From: Planctomycetota bacterium
GTDB lineage: Bacteria; Planctomycetota; Phycisphaerae; UBA1845; UTPLA1
NCBI GenBank assembly: GCA_003576905.1
Contig: QEVG01000005.1
Location: 62,001-126,000 of the forward strand
Length of the DNA: 64,000 nucleotides
Reading direction: 5' to 3'
A model generated the notes under the pieces. It had not been told where the DNA came from. It did no database searches and was given only the letters and a program-made list of their open reading frames with translations. Below, piece after piece: positions 9,488-17,359 of the stretch (the stretch's first letter is position 1; every line of letters begins with the position of its first letter). The translations under genes were made by a program, and so were the position numbers.

Positions 9488-10213
9488 ATGACCGAACTGC
9501 TGACGACGGAAAATCTCATCGCGCTGGTCACGCTGACCGGGCTGGAAATCGTGCTGGGGATCGACAACGTGGTCTTCATCGCGATCCTTGCGGCGAAGCT
9601 TCCGGCGGCGCAGCAGGCGAAGGCACGGACGATCGGCCTCATGCTGGCAATGATCACGCGTATCGCCCTCCTGTTCGCGATCGGCTGGATCGCGCGGCTC
9701 ACATCGGAGCTGTTCAGCGTCGTCGGGCACGGCGTCTCGGGGCGCGATCTCATCATGCTCCTGGGCGGGCTTTTTCTCATCGGCAAGGCGACATACGAGA
9801 TTCATCACAAGCTGGAGGGCCCGGATCCGAAGGAGGCCGGCCGCGCGGTGCCGGCGGCGTTCGGGGCGGTCATTTTTCAGATCGTCATGATCGACATCGT
9901 GTTTTCGCTGGATTCCGTCATTACCGCCGTCGGCATGGCGCGCAGCATCGTCGTGATGGTCGTGGCCGTGGTCGCGGCCGTGGGAATCATGCTCGCGGCG
10001 GCGGGGCCGATCTCCTCCTTTGTCGAGCGGCACCCGACGATGAAGATGCTTGCCCTGTCGTTTTTGCTGCTGATCGGCGTGATGCTGGTCGCCGACGGCT
10101 GCGGTCAGCACATCCCGAAGGGGTACATTTATTTTGCCATGGCCTTCTCGCTCGTGGTCGAACTGCTCAATCTCCGCGTGCGCAGGGTCTACGATCGGAC
10201 CGCCCGCGGCTGA
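9488..10213 (+). CDS. TerC-family integral membrane protein
   Basis: 241 residues with about seven hydrophobic helices. The family hallmarks are present: GIDNVVF near residue 25 and FSLDSVITAVG near 140, with acidic residues buried in membrane helices. TerC proteins are linked to tellurite resistance and to metal (manganese) export to exported enzymes. The specific substrate here is not visible. ATG 9488 is chosen because the family normally starts a few residues before this first helix; GGAG lies about ten bases upstream. The gene stands alone, divergent from the secreted protease. Confidence 0.85.
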   Translation: MTELLTTENLIALVTLTGLEIVLGIDNVVFIAILAAKLPAAQQAKARTIGLMLAMITRIALLFAIGWIARLTSELFSVVGHGVSGRDLIMLLGGLFLIGKATYEIHHKLEGPDPKEAGRAVPAAFGAVIFQIVMIDIVFSLDSVITAVGMARSIVVMVVAVVAAVGIMLAAAGPISSFVERHPTMKMLALSFLLLIGVMLVADGCGQHIPKGYIYFAMAFSLVVELLNLRVRRVYDRTARG

Positions 10214-10790
10214 CGGGCTCGCTTACATGTCGACGGCCGCGCCAGGGGATCGAATAATTAATAAGAAGGACGAATTTGCCTGAATCCGCCAGAATCCCCC
10301 TGAAGCTCCGTCGGGCGGGTGGCCATGGTAATCGCTGCGTTCGTCGCCGCCCTCGATCTTCCAAGCTTGCCCGGCGCTCGCGCGCAACGTCGGGGATTCC
10401 GCGGAGAGAAAGTCGGGCGGTCGTCAGCTATGGGGATGTCGCCCGGCGAAGTGGGTGGCGGGTGGTTTCCGCTCCGGGGTATCCGTCGCATGCGTCCCAA
10501 CAGCGTCCCGGGGCTTCCCACTCGCGAAATCCACAATCGAGGGTGCTTTCGGCCTGTATCGGCCTCTTGCCCCCAAGGCCACATACCGCCCGCGGCATCC
10601 CCATCAAGCGCGTGACTGCCGCCGCCTTCTCCGTCCGCCTGGAGACGCCGGCTCGGGCAGCTTGAAATCGCCGTTGCACTCCATGTAGAGTAGATCGCTG
10701 GAGAGAGTTTCCTTTCGATCTGCCGCCGACGCCAGCCAAAGGGCCCATGGCGTCTTTGCGGGGGCCTCAGCGCCCTGGGGAGGGCCGGTC
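10214..10790. other. Intergenic region without a gene
   Basis: About 580 bp with no convincing frame or RNA gene. It contains a good promoter for the next gene near its right end and an A/T-rich patch around 10250. The open frames seen on both strands lack ribosome-binding sites and recognisable protein features. Confidence 0.5.
10662..10691 (+). promoter_or_regulatory. Sigma-70-like promoter
   Basis: TTGAAA, an 18-bp spacer, then TAGAGT. It lies about 100 bp upstream of the cadherin-like-repeat lipoprotein gene at 10791. Confidence 0.5.
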
Positions 10791-12167
10791 ATGTCGCGAT
10801 TTTCACATGGTTCCGTGTGCCGCAGGGCGACGGCTGTTCTCTGTGTTGTCCTCACATTGAATCTCTCGGTGCTTACATCCGGCTGCGGAGTGTCCCCGAC
10901 GCCCGCCGCGGCCGGCGAGAATCTGAGTGTCATTGCATTGACTCCGGATCATCCGCTTGCCCAGGCCCTTCGCGGCACGGCCTTCGAGGGCGCGACCGCG
11001 ATGGAGGTTGACCGCGCCACCGGCGCGTTCCGGTTCATCTTCCCCGGCGCGGATCGAAGCCTGTCCGGCCGCGCCGTCGTGCACGAGGAGCGCTGGGAGA
11101 TTGCCGAGTTCAGTTTTGCCTCCGGCGGGCTCTCGGCGGATATGAAACTCGACCCCGCGACGCGGCAGGTCATTTCGATCGGTACGTCGTTCGGGCACTT
11201 CTGGGAGGCGGCCAAGGAGGATAGGATCACCACGCGGCCGCGCGGCGACACCGAGCTGGACAGTTTCCTCGCGGCGAATTCGGCGCTGATCGCCGTCACA
11301 AATCCAACGGCGAAGAGCAGCTCTTCCTTTGCCCTGCTCATTCCCATCGCCGCGTTCATCATGATCATCTGGGCGATCTGTGCGGACGGCCTGCTGCCGC
11401 TCTGCCCCGGGTTTCCGATTCTCTTCGCAGTGCTCGTGACGATCCTTGGCCTCATGCCGCCGCCGCCGGGCGGAAATGAGCCTCCCCCGGAGAATAATCC
11501 GCCGGTGGCGCAGAACGACGCCTTCACGACTCCGGAAAACACGGTGCTGACCGGAAACGTGCTAAATGACAACGGCGGCGGGGCGGACAGCGATCCGGAC
11601 GGCGACGCGCTTTCGACCAGCCTCCTGGGCGGTACGGCCAACGGCACCGTCGTGCTTCAGCCCAGCGGGGACTTTGCTTATACACCCAACGCGAATTTCG
11701 AAGGGACGGATACCTTTTCCTATTCGCTGTCGGACGGCCGGGGAGCAAGCGACGACGCGACCGTCACGATCACCGTGACGCGCGTGAACCAGCCCCCGGA
11801 CGCACGGGATGATTTCTTCCCGTCCTTCTTCCCCGGTGCGCCGATTCCCATTGAGCCGCTGGCCCCGCGCGGCGGCAAGGGCGGACCGAACATCCTGACC
11901 GGCAATGTCTTCGACGACAACGGAAGCGGCGCGGACAGCGACCCGGACGGCGACACATTCATGGTCGTCGCGGTGGAGGGCTCTGCGGCGAACGTGGGCG
12001 TCCCGACAGCCCTGGCGACCGGCGGCACGGTGACGGTCATGCCGGACGGCTCGTTCGAGTTCTTTACGACCGATACCGACTTCCAGGACGAGACGTTCAC
12101 CTACACCATCGCGGACTCCGGCGGCCTTACCGACACCGCGACGGTGACCATCGACATCATCGACTAG
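10791..12167 (+). CDS. Lipoprotein with tandem cadherin-like (tandem-95 type) repeats
   Basis: 458 residues. The start has GGGGAGGG about seven bases upstream. The lipoprotein signal ends LTSGC (Cys32). Residues 40-165 form an unrecognised N-terminal domain. Then comes a hydrophobic segment of about 45 residues (LLIPIAAFIMIIWAI and FAVLVTILGLMPPPPG), unusual in the middle of a lipoprotein. From about residue 235 there are two bacterial Ig/cadherin-like repeats (NPPVAQNDAF...GNVLNDNG...SDPDGD and a second copy with DSDPDGD), which bind calcium in known families and serve adhesion or spacing. It is probably a surface protein. The central membrane segment may form a hairpin that anchors it a second time. 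Confidence 0.75.
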   Translation: MSRFSHGSVCRRATAVLCVVLTLNLSVLTSGCGVSPTPAAAGENLSVIALTPDHPLAQALRGTAFEGATAMEVDRATGAFRFIFPGADRSLSGRAVVHEERWEIAEFSFASGGLSADMKLDPATRQVISIGTSFGHFWEAAKEDRITTRPRGDTELDSFLAANSALIAVTNPTAKSSSSFALLIPIAAFIMIIWAICADGLLPLCPGFPILFAVLVTILGLMPPPPGGNEPPPENNPPVAQNDAFTTPENTVLTGNVLNDNGGGADSDPDGDALSTSLLGGTANGTVVLQPSGDFAYTPNANFEGTDTFSYSLSDGRGASDDATVTITVTRVNQPPDARDDFFPSFFPGAPIPIEPLAPRGGKGGPNILTGNVFDDNGSGADSDPDGDTFMVVAVEGSAANVGVPTALATGGTVTVMPDGSFEFFTTDTDFQDETFTYTIADSGGLTDTATVTIDIID

Positions 12168-12223
12168 CGGCCGGTGCGCGCAGGCAGCCGGCACGGCCGG
12201 GCGTTGAAGCGGGACTATGGGCT

Positions 12224-13249
12224 CTACGGGGTGGGGAGGCCCTCGCGCCACGCGGCCCACCGCGCCTCCCAGCGCGGCAGCTCCTTGTCGGTGATGATCT
12301 CGGCCGGGATGTACGTCTCGCGGGTCATGTCGCTGATTTCCCCGCGCGCCACGCGGATGGCGCGAAACATCGCCTCTTCGATCGCGACCTGCACGTCATA
12401 TCCGATCAGCGCCTGAAACTGCCCGTCGCGGAGCCGATTCCAGTGCCGCGGCTCGGCGTCGCACAGCACCATCGTCACGCCAAGCGGCAACAACCGCTCC
12501 GCATCGCCGATGGTGCGCAAGGGCCAGTCATCCAGCAGCACCCAGCAGCCGATGCGGGGATACCTCCTGGCTTCCGCCTTCATGAGCCTGAACGAGCGCA
12601 TCGCGTCATTGTGCCCGTTGATGTCGCGGAGAATCTCGATCGGGCCGTGGAGGCGCGTGCTCTCGCGGAACCCGAGCAGCCGCGCGCCATAGACCGGGTG
12701 CTCCTCGCCGGCGTGCAGCAGCATCACCGTCTTTGAGCGGCGCTCGAGGATTTGGCCGCAGGCCGCGGCGCACTTGCGGCCGATGTCGAGTTCGGAGGGC
12801 CCGCAATAAACGTCGCGCCGCGCGCCGGGAATGTCGGTTCCAACGGTGATCACCGGAATGCCGGACAGCGAGAGGTTGGAGACGATCGGCTGCACCGCCG
12901 CGGGATCATTGGGCATGATGCATACGACGTTGGCCTCGCGTGTCCGGGCCGCGTTGAGCAGGTCCTGCTGAATCTTCGGTGACCGCGTGCCGGGTGCGTC
13001 CACGTCGATAGCCGTGAGCGGGTACTTTTCCGCGAAACGCTTTGCGGTGGCCTGCACAACGGGCCAGGTGGGGTCGTCCTTGGCGGACGCGATGAACAGC
13101 ACGCGGACAAACTGGGACATGCGAGGGTTCTGTGTGGGTCGGCTGTCGCAACCGCCTGCCGCAAGGCAGGCCAGGGCGCCGAGCAAAACTGCGGCGGGTC
13201 GCAATCGGTGATTTGCACAGGGACTTCGGGAGGTGGAAGGGTGAACCAT
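12224..13249 (-). CDS. Sugar-type periplasmic-binding lipoprotein (type 1 PBP fold)
   Basis: About 341 residues from the ATG at 13249. The lipoprotein signal ends LAAGGC (Cys34). The mature part follows the RbsB/LacI-like periplasmic-binding fold: VRVLFIASAKDDPTWPVV at the N-lobe start, DLLNAARTREANVVCIMPNDP, and GIPVITVGTDIPGARRDVYCG. This form normally binds a sugar or autoinducer for an ABC importer, but no ABC subunits are adjacent. The start is uncertain: an upstream ATG at 13312 would overlap the end of the VanZ gene by eight bases. Convergent with the gene ending at 12167. Confidence 0.75.
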   Translation of the reverse strand: MVHPSTSRSPCANHRLRPAAVLLGALACLAAGGCDSRPTQNPRMSQFVRVLFIASAKDDPTWPVVQATAKRFAEKYPLTAIDVDAPGTRSPKIQQDLLNAARTREANVVCIMPNDPAAVQPIVSNLSLSGIPVITVGTDIPGARRDVYCGPSELDIGRKCAAACGQILERRSKTVMLLHAGEEHPVYGARLLGFRESTRLHGPIEILRDINGHNDAMRSFRLMKAEARRYPRIGCWVLLDDWPLRTIGDAERLLPLGVTMVLCDAEPRHWNRLRDGQFQALIGYDVQVAIEEAMFRAIRVARGEISDMTRETYIPAEIITDKELPRWEARWAAWREGLPTP

Positions 13250-13304
13250 TGGATGAGACGATCGTTGATTCGCGCCTGCCGCCGCGGGGTGATTTCGGCG
13301 CGGG

Positions 13305-13709
13305 TTACGCATTTCGCCGCGATGCCTTCGCGTCGTATCGCATGCAGGCAAGGCACACGAGCATGCCGACGAGTCCACCCACGCAATCGGCGAGCCAGTC
13401 CGACCATTCAAACGAGCGGCCGACGAGCTCCTGAGTGCCTTCATCGAAGATACCGTACAGGACGAGGAACAGGTACCAGCCGAGCAGCAGGGAAAGCGTG
13501 ATTCGCCTCTGGCCTTCGCCGAGCCGCCAGGCTGTCAAGAGGCCGAGCACGCCGAAGCCGACGAAGTGGAGGATCTTGTCGTTGATGATCATCGGCGCCG
13601 GCCGGGGGGGCGGCGGCATGTGGGTGGCGATGAAGGCGCACATCAGGCACACCGCCCAAAGTGCAGTGCGCGAGAAGTACCAGGGTCGAGTTGGCGTTTG
13701 CACCAGCAT
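13305..13709 (-). CDS. VanZ-family membrane protein
   Basis: 134 residues from ATG 13709. Four hydrophobic segments. The family pattern is clear: NDKILHFVGFGVLG in helix 2, then FDEGTQELVGRSFEWSDWLADCVGG, i.e. the D-E-x-x-Q and R-x-x-x-x-x-D-x-x-x-D/N-x-x-G signature. VanZ-like proteins are small membrane proteins; one member gives low-level teicoplanin resistance, but most have no known role. It lies just upstream of the substrate-binding lipoprotein and may be co-transcribed with it (55 bp gap, or overlap if the earlier start is used). No strong ribosome-binding site precedes the chosen start. Confidence 0.75.
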   Translation of the reverse strand: MLVQTPTRPWYFSRTALWAVCLMCAFIATHMPPPPRPAPMIINDKILHFVGFGVLGLLTAWRLGEGQRRITLSLLLGWYLFLVLYGIFDEGTQELVGRSFEWSDWLADCVGGLVGMLVCLACMRYDAKASRRNA

Positions 13710-13799
13710 GGTTCGCTTCGGAGAGGAAAACGCCGATCGGTAAGCCCATTTGCCGGGACGTGCCGGCGGCTGTCGCACTGTGGCAATCGCATTTCTGCC

Positions 13800-14744
13800 C
13801 TAGCTCACGACCTTTGCGGGGGCCGGGGCGGCCTGCGGCGGCGTCCTGGGAATCGGCGGAGCCGTCTCCATGCGACGTATGGCCGGTTCGGGCGCGACGG
13901 CCTCCGCGGCGGGGGCAGCGCCCTCCACGACCTCGGATGGATTGTCACACTGCCCATTCAAAAGGGCAAGTACTTCGTCGGCGAGGGCGAGGTAGTCGAG
14001 GGCGCCGTTGCTGCGCGGGGCATATTCAAAGATGGACTGCCCATAGCTGGGGCTTTCGGCGAGCTTCACGTTTCGGCGGATGCGGGTCTGCATGATGCGG
14101 GCGCTGCGCCAGGGCACCGGGGTCTCCCGTGCGGCATCGAGAAAAGCGGAAAGATCGTCGATGACCTCGCCTGCGAGCCGCGTGCCGGTTTCGTACATGG
14201 AGATGACCATGCCGGCGACGCTGATGCGGGGGTTGATTCGCCTCGAAACAAGGAGGACGGTTTCGAGCAGCTTGCCGACGCCCTGGAGCGCGAGGAAATG
14301 CGGCTGAAGGGGAATGAGCACGCGCGTCGCGGTGGCGAGGGCATTGAGCGTGAGGACGCCGAGCGACGGGGGGCAGTCGATGACGACGATGTCATAGGGC
14401 CAGGCCGCGCCGTACAGGGCGTCGCGAAGGATAACTTCACGGCCGACGACACTGACGAGTTCCATTTCCGCCGCCGCGAGGTCGATCTGCGCCGGAACGA
14501 CGGAGACGTTCGCCGAGCAGGGATGAATCGCGGATTCGAGCGGGAGGTTCGAGGTCAGAACTTCGTAAATGCCGGCGCCTTTCGCGTGGCTGTCGAGGCC
14601 GAGATGCGTGGTGAGATGGCCCTGGGGATCAAGATCGATCAGAAGCATGCGCTTTCCGCGCTCGGCAAGCGCAACGCCGAGGTTGACCGACGTTGCGGTC
14701 TTACCGACGCCGCCCTTCTGATTGATGATGGCGATGCACTCCAT
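13800..14744 (-). CDS. ParA/Soj-type ATPase (orphan)
   Basis: 314 residues. The start at 14744 is chosen because the family begins immediately before the P-loop: IAIINQKGGVGKTA with the deviant Walker A lysine, LLIDLDPQGHLT (Walker A'), VVIDCPPSLG (Walker B). These ATPases form dimers on DNA and move chromosomes, plasmids or other cargo. The usual partner ParB is not next to it. The last 60 residues are rich in Pro, Ala and Glu and look disordered. It could be the chromosomal ParA with a distant parB or a positioning ATPase for another cargo. The final residue of the Walker A motif is Ala instead of the usual second Thr, which is common in the family. Confidence 0.85.
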   Translation of the reverse strand: MECIAIINQKGGVGKTATSVNLGVALAERGKRMLLIDLDPQGHLTTHLGLDSHAKGAGIYEVLTSNLPLESAIHPCSANVSVVPAQIDLAAAEMELVSVVGREVILRDALYGAAWPYDIVVIDCPPSLGVLTLNALATATRVLIPLQPHFLALQGVGKLLETVLLVSRRINPRISVAGMVISMYETGTRLAGEVIDDLSAFLDAARETPVPWRSARIMQTRIRRNVKLAESPSYGQSIFEYAPRSNGALDYLALADEVLALLNGQCDNPSEVVEGAAPAAEAVAPEPAIRRMETAPPIPRTPPQAAPAPAKVVS

Positions 14745-15010
14745 TGCGCGATGCGATCCTTCGAGCCGGCAGGAGATTATCCGGCGGTCGCCGGAAATTA
14801 TAAGCGGGCGGGTGCGGCCGTGGGAAGCGTGCACCGGCGGGATAGTGAGCGGGCTGTGAGTTTCTCAGGTATTGGAGCGGGCAGGCTGTTCGGGAGTTGT
14901 TGAGACCAAAACGCCACGCGGAGGAAGAAACCACCATGGCGGCAGGGGCGTCACGGCTTGGGGGCGGCGGGTGGATCCGGTGACGAAAAGCGGGGAGGTC
15001 TGATCATGCG

Positions 15011-15054
15011 CAAAAAAATATGGAAGGTGCCGCCGTGGCATGAGCACCTTCCAT
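15011..15054 (-). terminator. Intrinsic terminator of the small Lys/Ala-peptide unit
   Basis: An 11-bp perfect stem (15020-15030 with 15044-15054) with a 13-base loop, followed on the minus strand by A and seven T residues (complement of 15012-15018). Textbook rho-independent terminator. Confidence 0.85.
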
Positions 15055-15151
15055 TCGTTTGTTGTCTTCACCGGTGTGAAGACCGGGGCGTCTTATGTGT
15101 TGACGAAACGCGTTGCGTTCGTCGCGACGCCCGCATTTTGGTGGCTGCTAG

Positions 15152-15220
15152 CTACTTCTTCCGCTTCTTCGCGGCCTTCTTGCCAGCCTTCTTGGCGGCT
15201 TTCTTCTTGCGCTTAGCCAT
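15152..15220 (-). CDS. 22-residue Lys/Ala-rich basic peptide
   Basis: A tiny open frame of 22 codons plus TAG, reading MAKRKKKAAKK at its start and KKAAKKRKK at its end; 13 of its 22 residues are Lys and two are Arg. The ribosome-binding site is ideal: AAAGGAGGTGA, with six bases to the ATG. Upstream is a strong promoter and downstream a strong terminator, so it is an independent transcription unit of about 230 nt. The sequence resembles the tails of histone-H1-like and HU-like bacterial proteins; binding to DNA, RNA or the ribosome is an inference. Between stop and terminator lie two more hairpins (15064-15083 and about 15101-15122). The transcript could also act as a structured RNA. Confidence 0.7.
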   Translation of the reverse strand: MAKRKKKAAKKAGKKAAKKRKK

Positions 15221-15246
15221 CAGCGTCACCTCCTTTCATTGAGAAA

Positions 15247-15274
15247 AGTCTAGGGTGCCCTCAAGCTTTGTCAA
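15247..15274 (-). promoter_or_regulatory. Strong promoter of the small basic peptide
   Basis: On the minus strand: TTGACA (15269-15274), 16-bp spacer, TAGACT (15247-15252). The predicted start of transcription is only about 20 bases before the peptide's start codon. A weaker plus-strand TTGTCA overlaps the -35 box and could serve the divergent phosphatase gene. Confidence 0.75.
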
Positions 15275-15327
15275 CAGAAAACTTTACCGGAGCACAATTG
15301 TTTTTTCGGCGCGCGGGGGTGGATATC

Positions 15328-16059
15328 ATGATTCAAATCATGGTCGACGGCACTTCCACACCTCCGACAAGACCTCTGCACGCGCTGATTTTTGATCTCG
15401 ACGGCACGCTCGTCGACTCCCTCGACGACATTTGCAACGCGCTCAATTCCGGTCTGCGCACCATGCACAGGTCACCCGCGCCGCGTGATTCCGTGCGCGA
15501 ATGGGTCGGGGACGGACTGCCGACGTTGTGTCGCCGCGCGTGGCCCGACGCGTCGAACGACGCGCTTTCGCGTCTCACGGAGACGGCGCAGACGGCCTAC
15601 CACGCGGCCTGCGTGGTGCACACCCGTCCGTACGACAACATCTTGAAACTACTGGACTTATTAATCGCGGAAGGAATCGCGCTCGCCGTCCTGTCGAACA
15701 AGCCGCACGAACTTGCGTGCCGGGTTATCGACGAACTCGACCTGCGCCGGTACTTCCAGGACGTGCGCGGTTATGTCAGCGAGGACGAGAAGAAGCCTTC
15801 GCCCCAAGTCGCGCTGAACATGGCGCGGCGGCTGGGTGTTCCGCCCGATCGGGTCGGGCTGGTGGGCGATTCCATCGTGGACATTCTCACGGCGCGGAAC
15901 GGGGGCATGAAATCAATCGCGGTGACATGGGGATTCCAGCCGGCATCGATGCTGGCATCGGAGATGCCGGACTGGCTGGTCTCCCGTCCGATGGAAATTT
16001 TTGTCGTTGCGGCGGGTCGCCGGGCGCAAATGGGTGACTCGGGCGGGGCGGCGCGATGA
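15328..16059 (+). CDS. HAD-family phosphatase, phosphoglycolate-phosphatase-like
   Basis: 243 residues from ATG 15328 (GGGGGTGGA upstream). All HAD motifs are present: motif I LIFDLDGTLVDS near residue 17, motif II AVLSNKP, motif III K in EKKPSPQ, motif IV GLVGDSIVDILTA. The cap is helical (C1 type) as in Gph and PpaX. The likely reaction is removal of phosphate from 2-phosphoglycolate or a similar small phosphate ester. Substrate cannot be told from sequence alone. It is divergent from the small basic peptide unit. Confidence 0.8.
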   Translation: MIQIMVDGTSTPPTRPLHALIFDLDGTLVDSLDDICNALNSGLRTMHRSPAPRDSVREWVGDGLPTLCRRAWPDASNDALSRLTETAQTAYHAACVVHTRPYDNILKLLDLLIAEGIALAVLSNKPHELACRVIDELDLRRYFQDVRGYVSEDEKKPSPQVALNMARRLGVPPDRVGLVGDSIVDILTARNGGMKSIAVTWGFQPASMLASEMPDWLVSRPMEIFVVAAGRRAQMGDSGGAAR

Positions 16060-16088
16060 CGCACCGTGCGGCGCGCCGGCGGACGAGG

Positions 16089-17018
16089 CTACAGGTCCCA
16101 GCGAACGCGGTCGCCGAGAAAGACGGGGCCCTCGGTGCAGCACAGCGCATAGCGCCAGCCGGATTCGCGCGAGGCATCGTGAACAGGAATGACGCAGGAC
16201 TGGCAGGTGCCCATGCCGCAGGCCATGACGCGCTCCATGGCCAACTCGCAGACGACGCCGTGCCGCGCGCACAGGGCGGCGACGGCGCGAAGCATCGGTT
16301 CCGGGCCGCACGCGAAGACGCGCGGATGCGCGGCAGGTCGTCCGGACCTGAGCAGCGGTTCAAGGGCATCGGTGACGCGGCCGCGCAGGCCGCATGTTCC
16401 GTCATCGGTCGTGACGGCGAGCGGCACGCCGTGCCCCGAAAACTCTTCCGCGCAGAACGTCGGCGTGCCCGCGGAACTTGGCGATTCCACGAGGGAAATG
16501 GGCAACAGATCGCGCGACTGCGCGCCGACGACGGCGACGGCACTCACGCCGCGATGGGCCAGGATTTCGGCCTGCCAGCGGATCGGCGGCAGGCCGATGC
16601 CGCCGGCGACAAGGATCGCCAAGTGCCCTGACGATGGCATTGAGAACGGCCGGCCCAGCGGGCCGAGAAGGTCCACGCGGTCGCCCGGACGGCGTGCATC
16701 CAGAAAGGCGGTACCTGGTCCGACGACCCGGCCCAGGATGTCGATTTCGACGGCGCGGCCGGGCCGGCGCAGGCCGCCGATGCTGAACGGGCGGCGAAGC
16801 ATGGGTGCTTCGGCCGGACACGCGCGGGCGAATTCGGGTGAAGCGGCGGCGATATCCGTGCGGGCGGGCTCGCGGCAGAGAACCTGGAGAAACTGTCCGG
16901 GGGCGGCGTGGGGAAATTCCGGGACGGAAAGAGTCAGTTCGAAATGCGCACGGCACAGGGTGTGCCGGCGGCGGACTTCTGCGAGAAAGATGCCCTTGTC
17001 ACGGGGGTGGTGAGTCAT
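16089..17018 (-). CDS. pyrK: Dihydroorotate dehydrogenase electron-transfer subunit (PyrK-like)
   Basis: 309 residues. N-terminal ferredoxin-reductase-like barrel with the FAD motif RRPFSIGG, a nucleotide-binding domain (LVAGGIGLPPIRWQAE, CGPEPMLRAV), and a C-terminal 2Fe-2S site C-G-M-G-T-C-Q-S-C...C-C. This order is that of PyrK, which passes electrons from dihydroorotate dehydrogenase (PyrD type 1B) to NAD+ in pyrimidine synthesis. No pyrD is in the window. The start at 17018 has no clear ribosome-binding site. Another in-frame ATG exists at 17105. A putative promoter with an inverted repeat lies about 100 bp upstream. Confidence 0.8.
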   Translation of the reverse strand: MTHHPRDKGIFLAEVRRRHTLCRAHFELTLSVPEFPHAAPGQFLQVLCREPARTDIAAASPEFARACPAEAPMLRRPFSIGGLRRPGRAVEIDILGRVVGPGTAFLDARRPGDRVDLLGPLGRPFSMPSSGHLAILVAGGIGLPPIRWQAEILAHRGVSAVAVVGAQSRDLLPISLVESPSSAGTPTFCAEEFSGHGVPLAVTTDDGTCGLRGRVTDALEPLLRSGRPAAHPRVFACGPEPMLRAVAALCARHGVVCELAMERVMACGMGTCQSCVIPVHDASRESGWRYALCCTEGPVFLGDRVRWDL

Positions 17019-17119
17019 GCGCGGCGGGGTCCGGAACGAATGGTGAGCCTTCGTCGGCGGGTGCGCGGAAGATACTTCGCGGCGCGCCAGCGGAGGTATG
17101 TTCATGCAGGACGGGGCAC

Positions 17120-17153
17120 ATTCACAATAGGTGAAAGGCTACGTGTTGTGAAT
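17120..17153 (-). promoter_or_regulatory. Promoter with overlapping inverted repeat, upstream of pyrK
   Basis: Minus-strand TTCACA (17147-17152), 17-bp spacer, TATTGT (17124-17129). A perfect 8-bp inverted repeat, ATTCACAA (17120-17127) and TTGTGAAT (17146-17153), falls on both promoter boxes. This is what an operator for a dimeric or tetrameric repressor would look like. Confidence 0.45.
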
Positions 17154-17169
17154 CAGCGGCGCGTTCGGG

Positions 17170-17288
17170 AAAAAAAATCCTCCGGAGCAAAGCCGTGCTT
17201 CGATCCGGAGGAGCGCCACGGCTTTAACAGCCGTACCTGTGGCGATAAGCCTCGAATTGAATGTGTCGCACGCATGATCCATGCAACG
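17170..17288 (-). ncRNA. Structured small RNA or transcription attenuator, unknown family
   Basis: A minus-strand unit of about 119 nt with its own promoter and ending in a bipartite hairpin (TCCTCCGGA 17178-17186 with TCCGGAGGA 17204-17212, plus inner AAGC/GCTT) and eight T residues (17170-17177). An upstream hairpin (CGCCAC...GTGGCG, inner ACGGC/GCCGT) lies at about 17213-17245. Its 3' arm AAAGCCGTG is perfectly complementary to the terminator loop CACGGCTTT (17189-17197). The two structures can therefore exclude one another, as in attenuators and riboswitches. No small frame with a ribosome-binding site is seen. It lacks the GGAAG-AGC loop expected of SRP RNA although it sits beside ffh. 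Confidence 0.6.
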
Positions 17289-17294
17289 TGGAGG

Positions 17295-17323
17295 AATGTA
17301 GCATGATGAAAAAGGCGTGTCAA
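17295..17323 (-). promoter_or_regulatory. Promoter of the structured small RNA
   Basis: Minus strand: TTGACA (17318-17323), exactly 17 bp, TACATT (17295-17300). Perfect -35 box in an A/T-rich region. Predicted transcription start near 17288. Confidence 0.65.
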
Positions 17324-17359
17324 CGAAACAATCCGAGGAATAGATTTCGTTCTAAATAG

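Noticed and set aside
17170-17290. SRP RNA beside ffh
   Set aside because: The structured RNA there lacks the conserved GGAAG-AGC apical loop of SRP RNA, and no other match was seen in the spacer on either strand.
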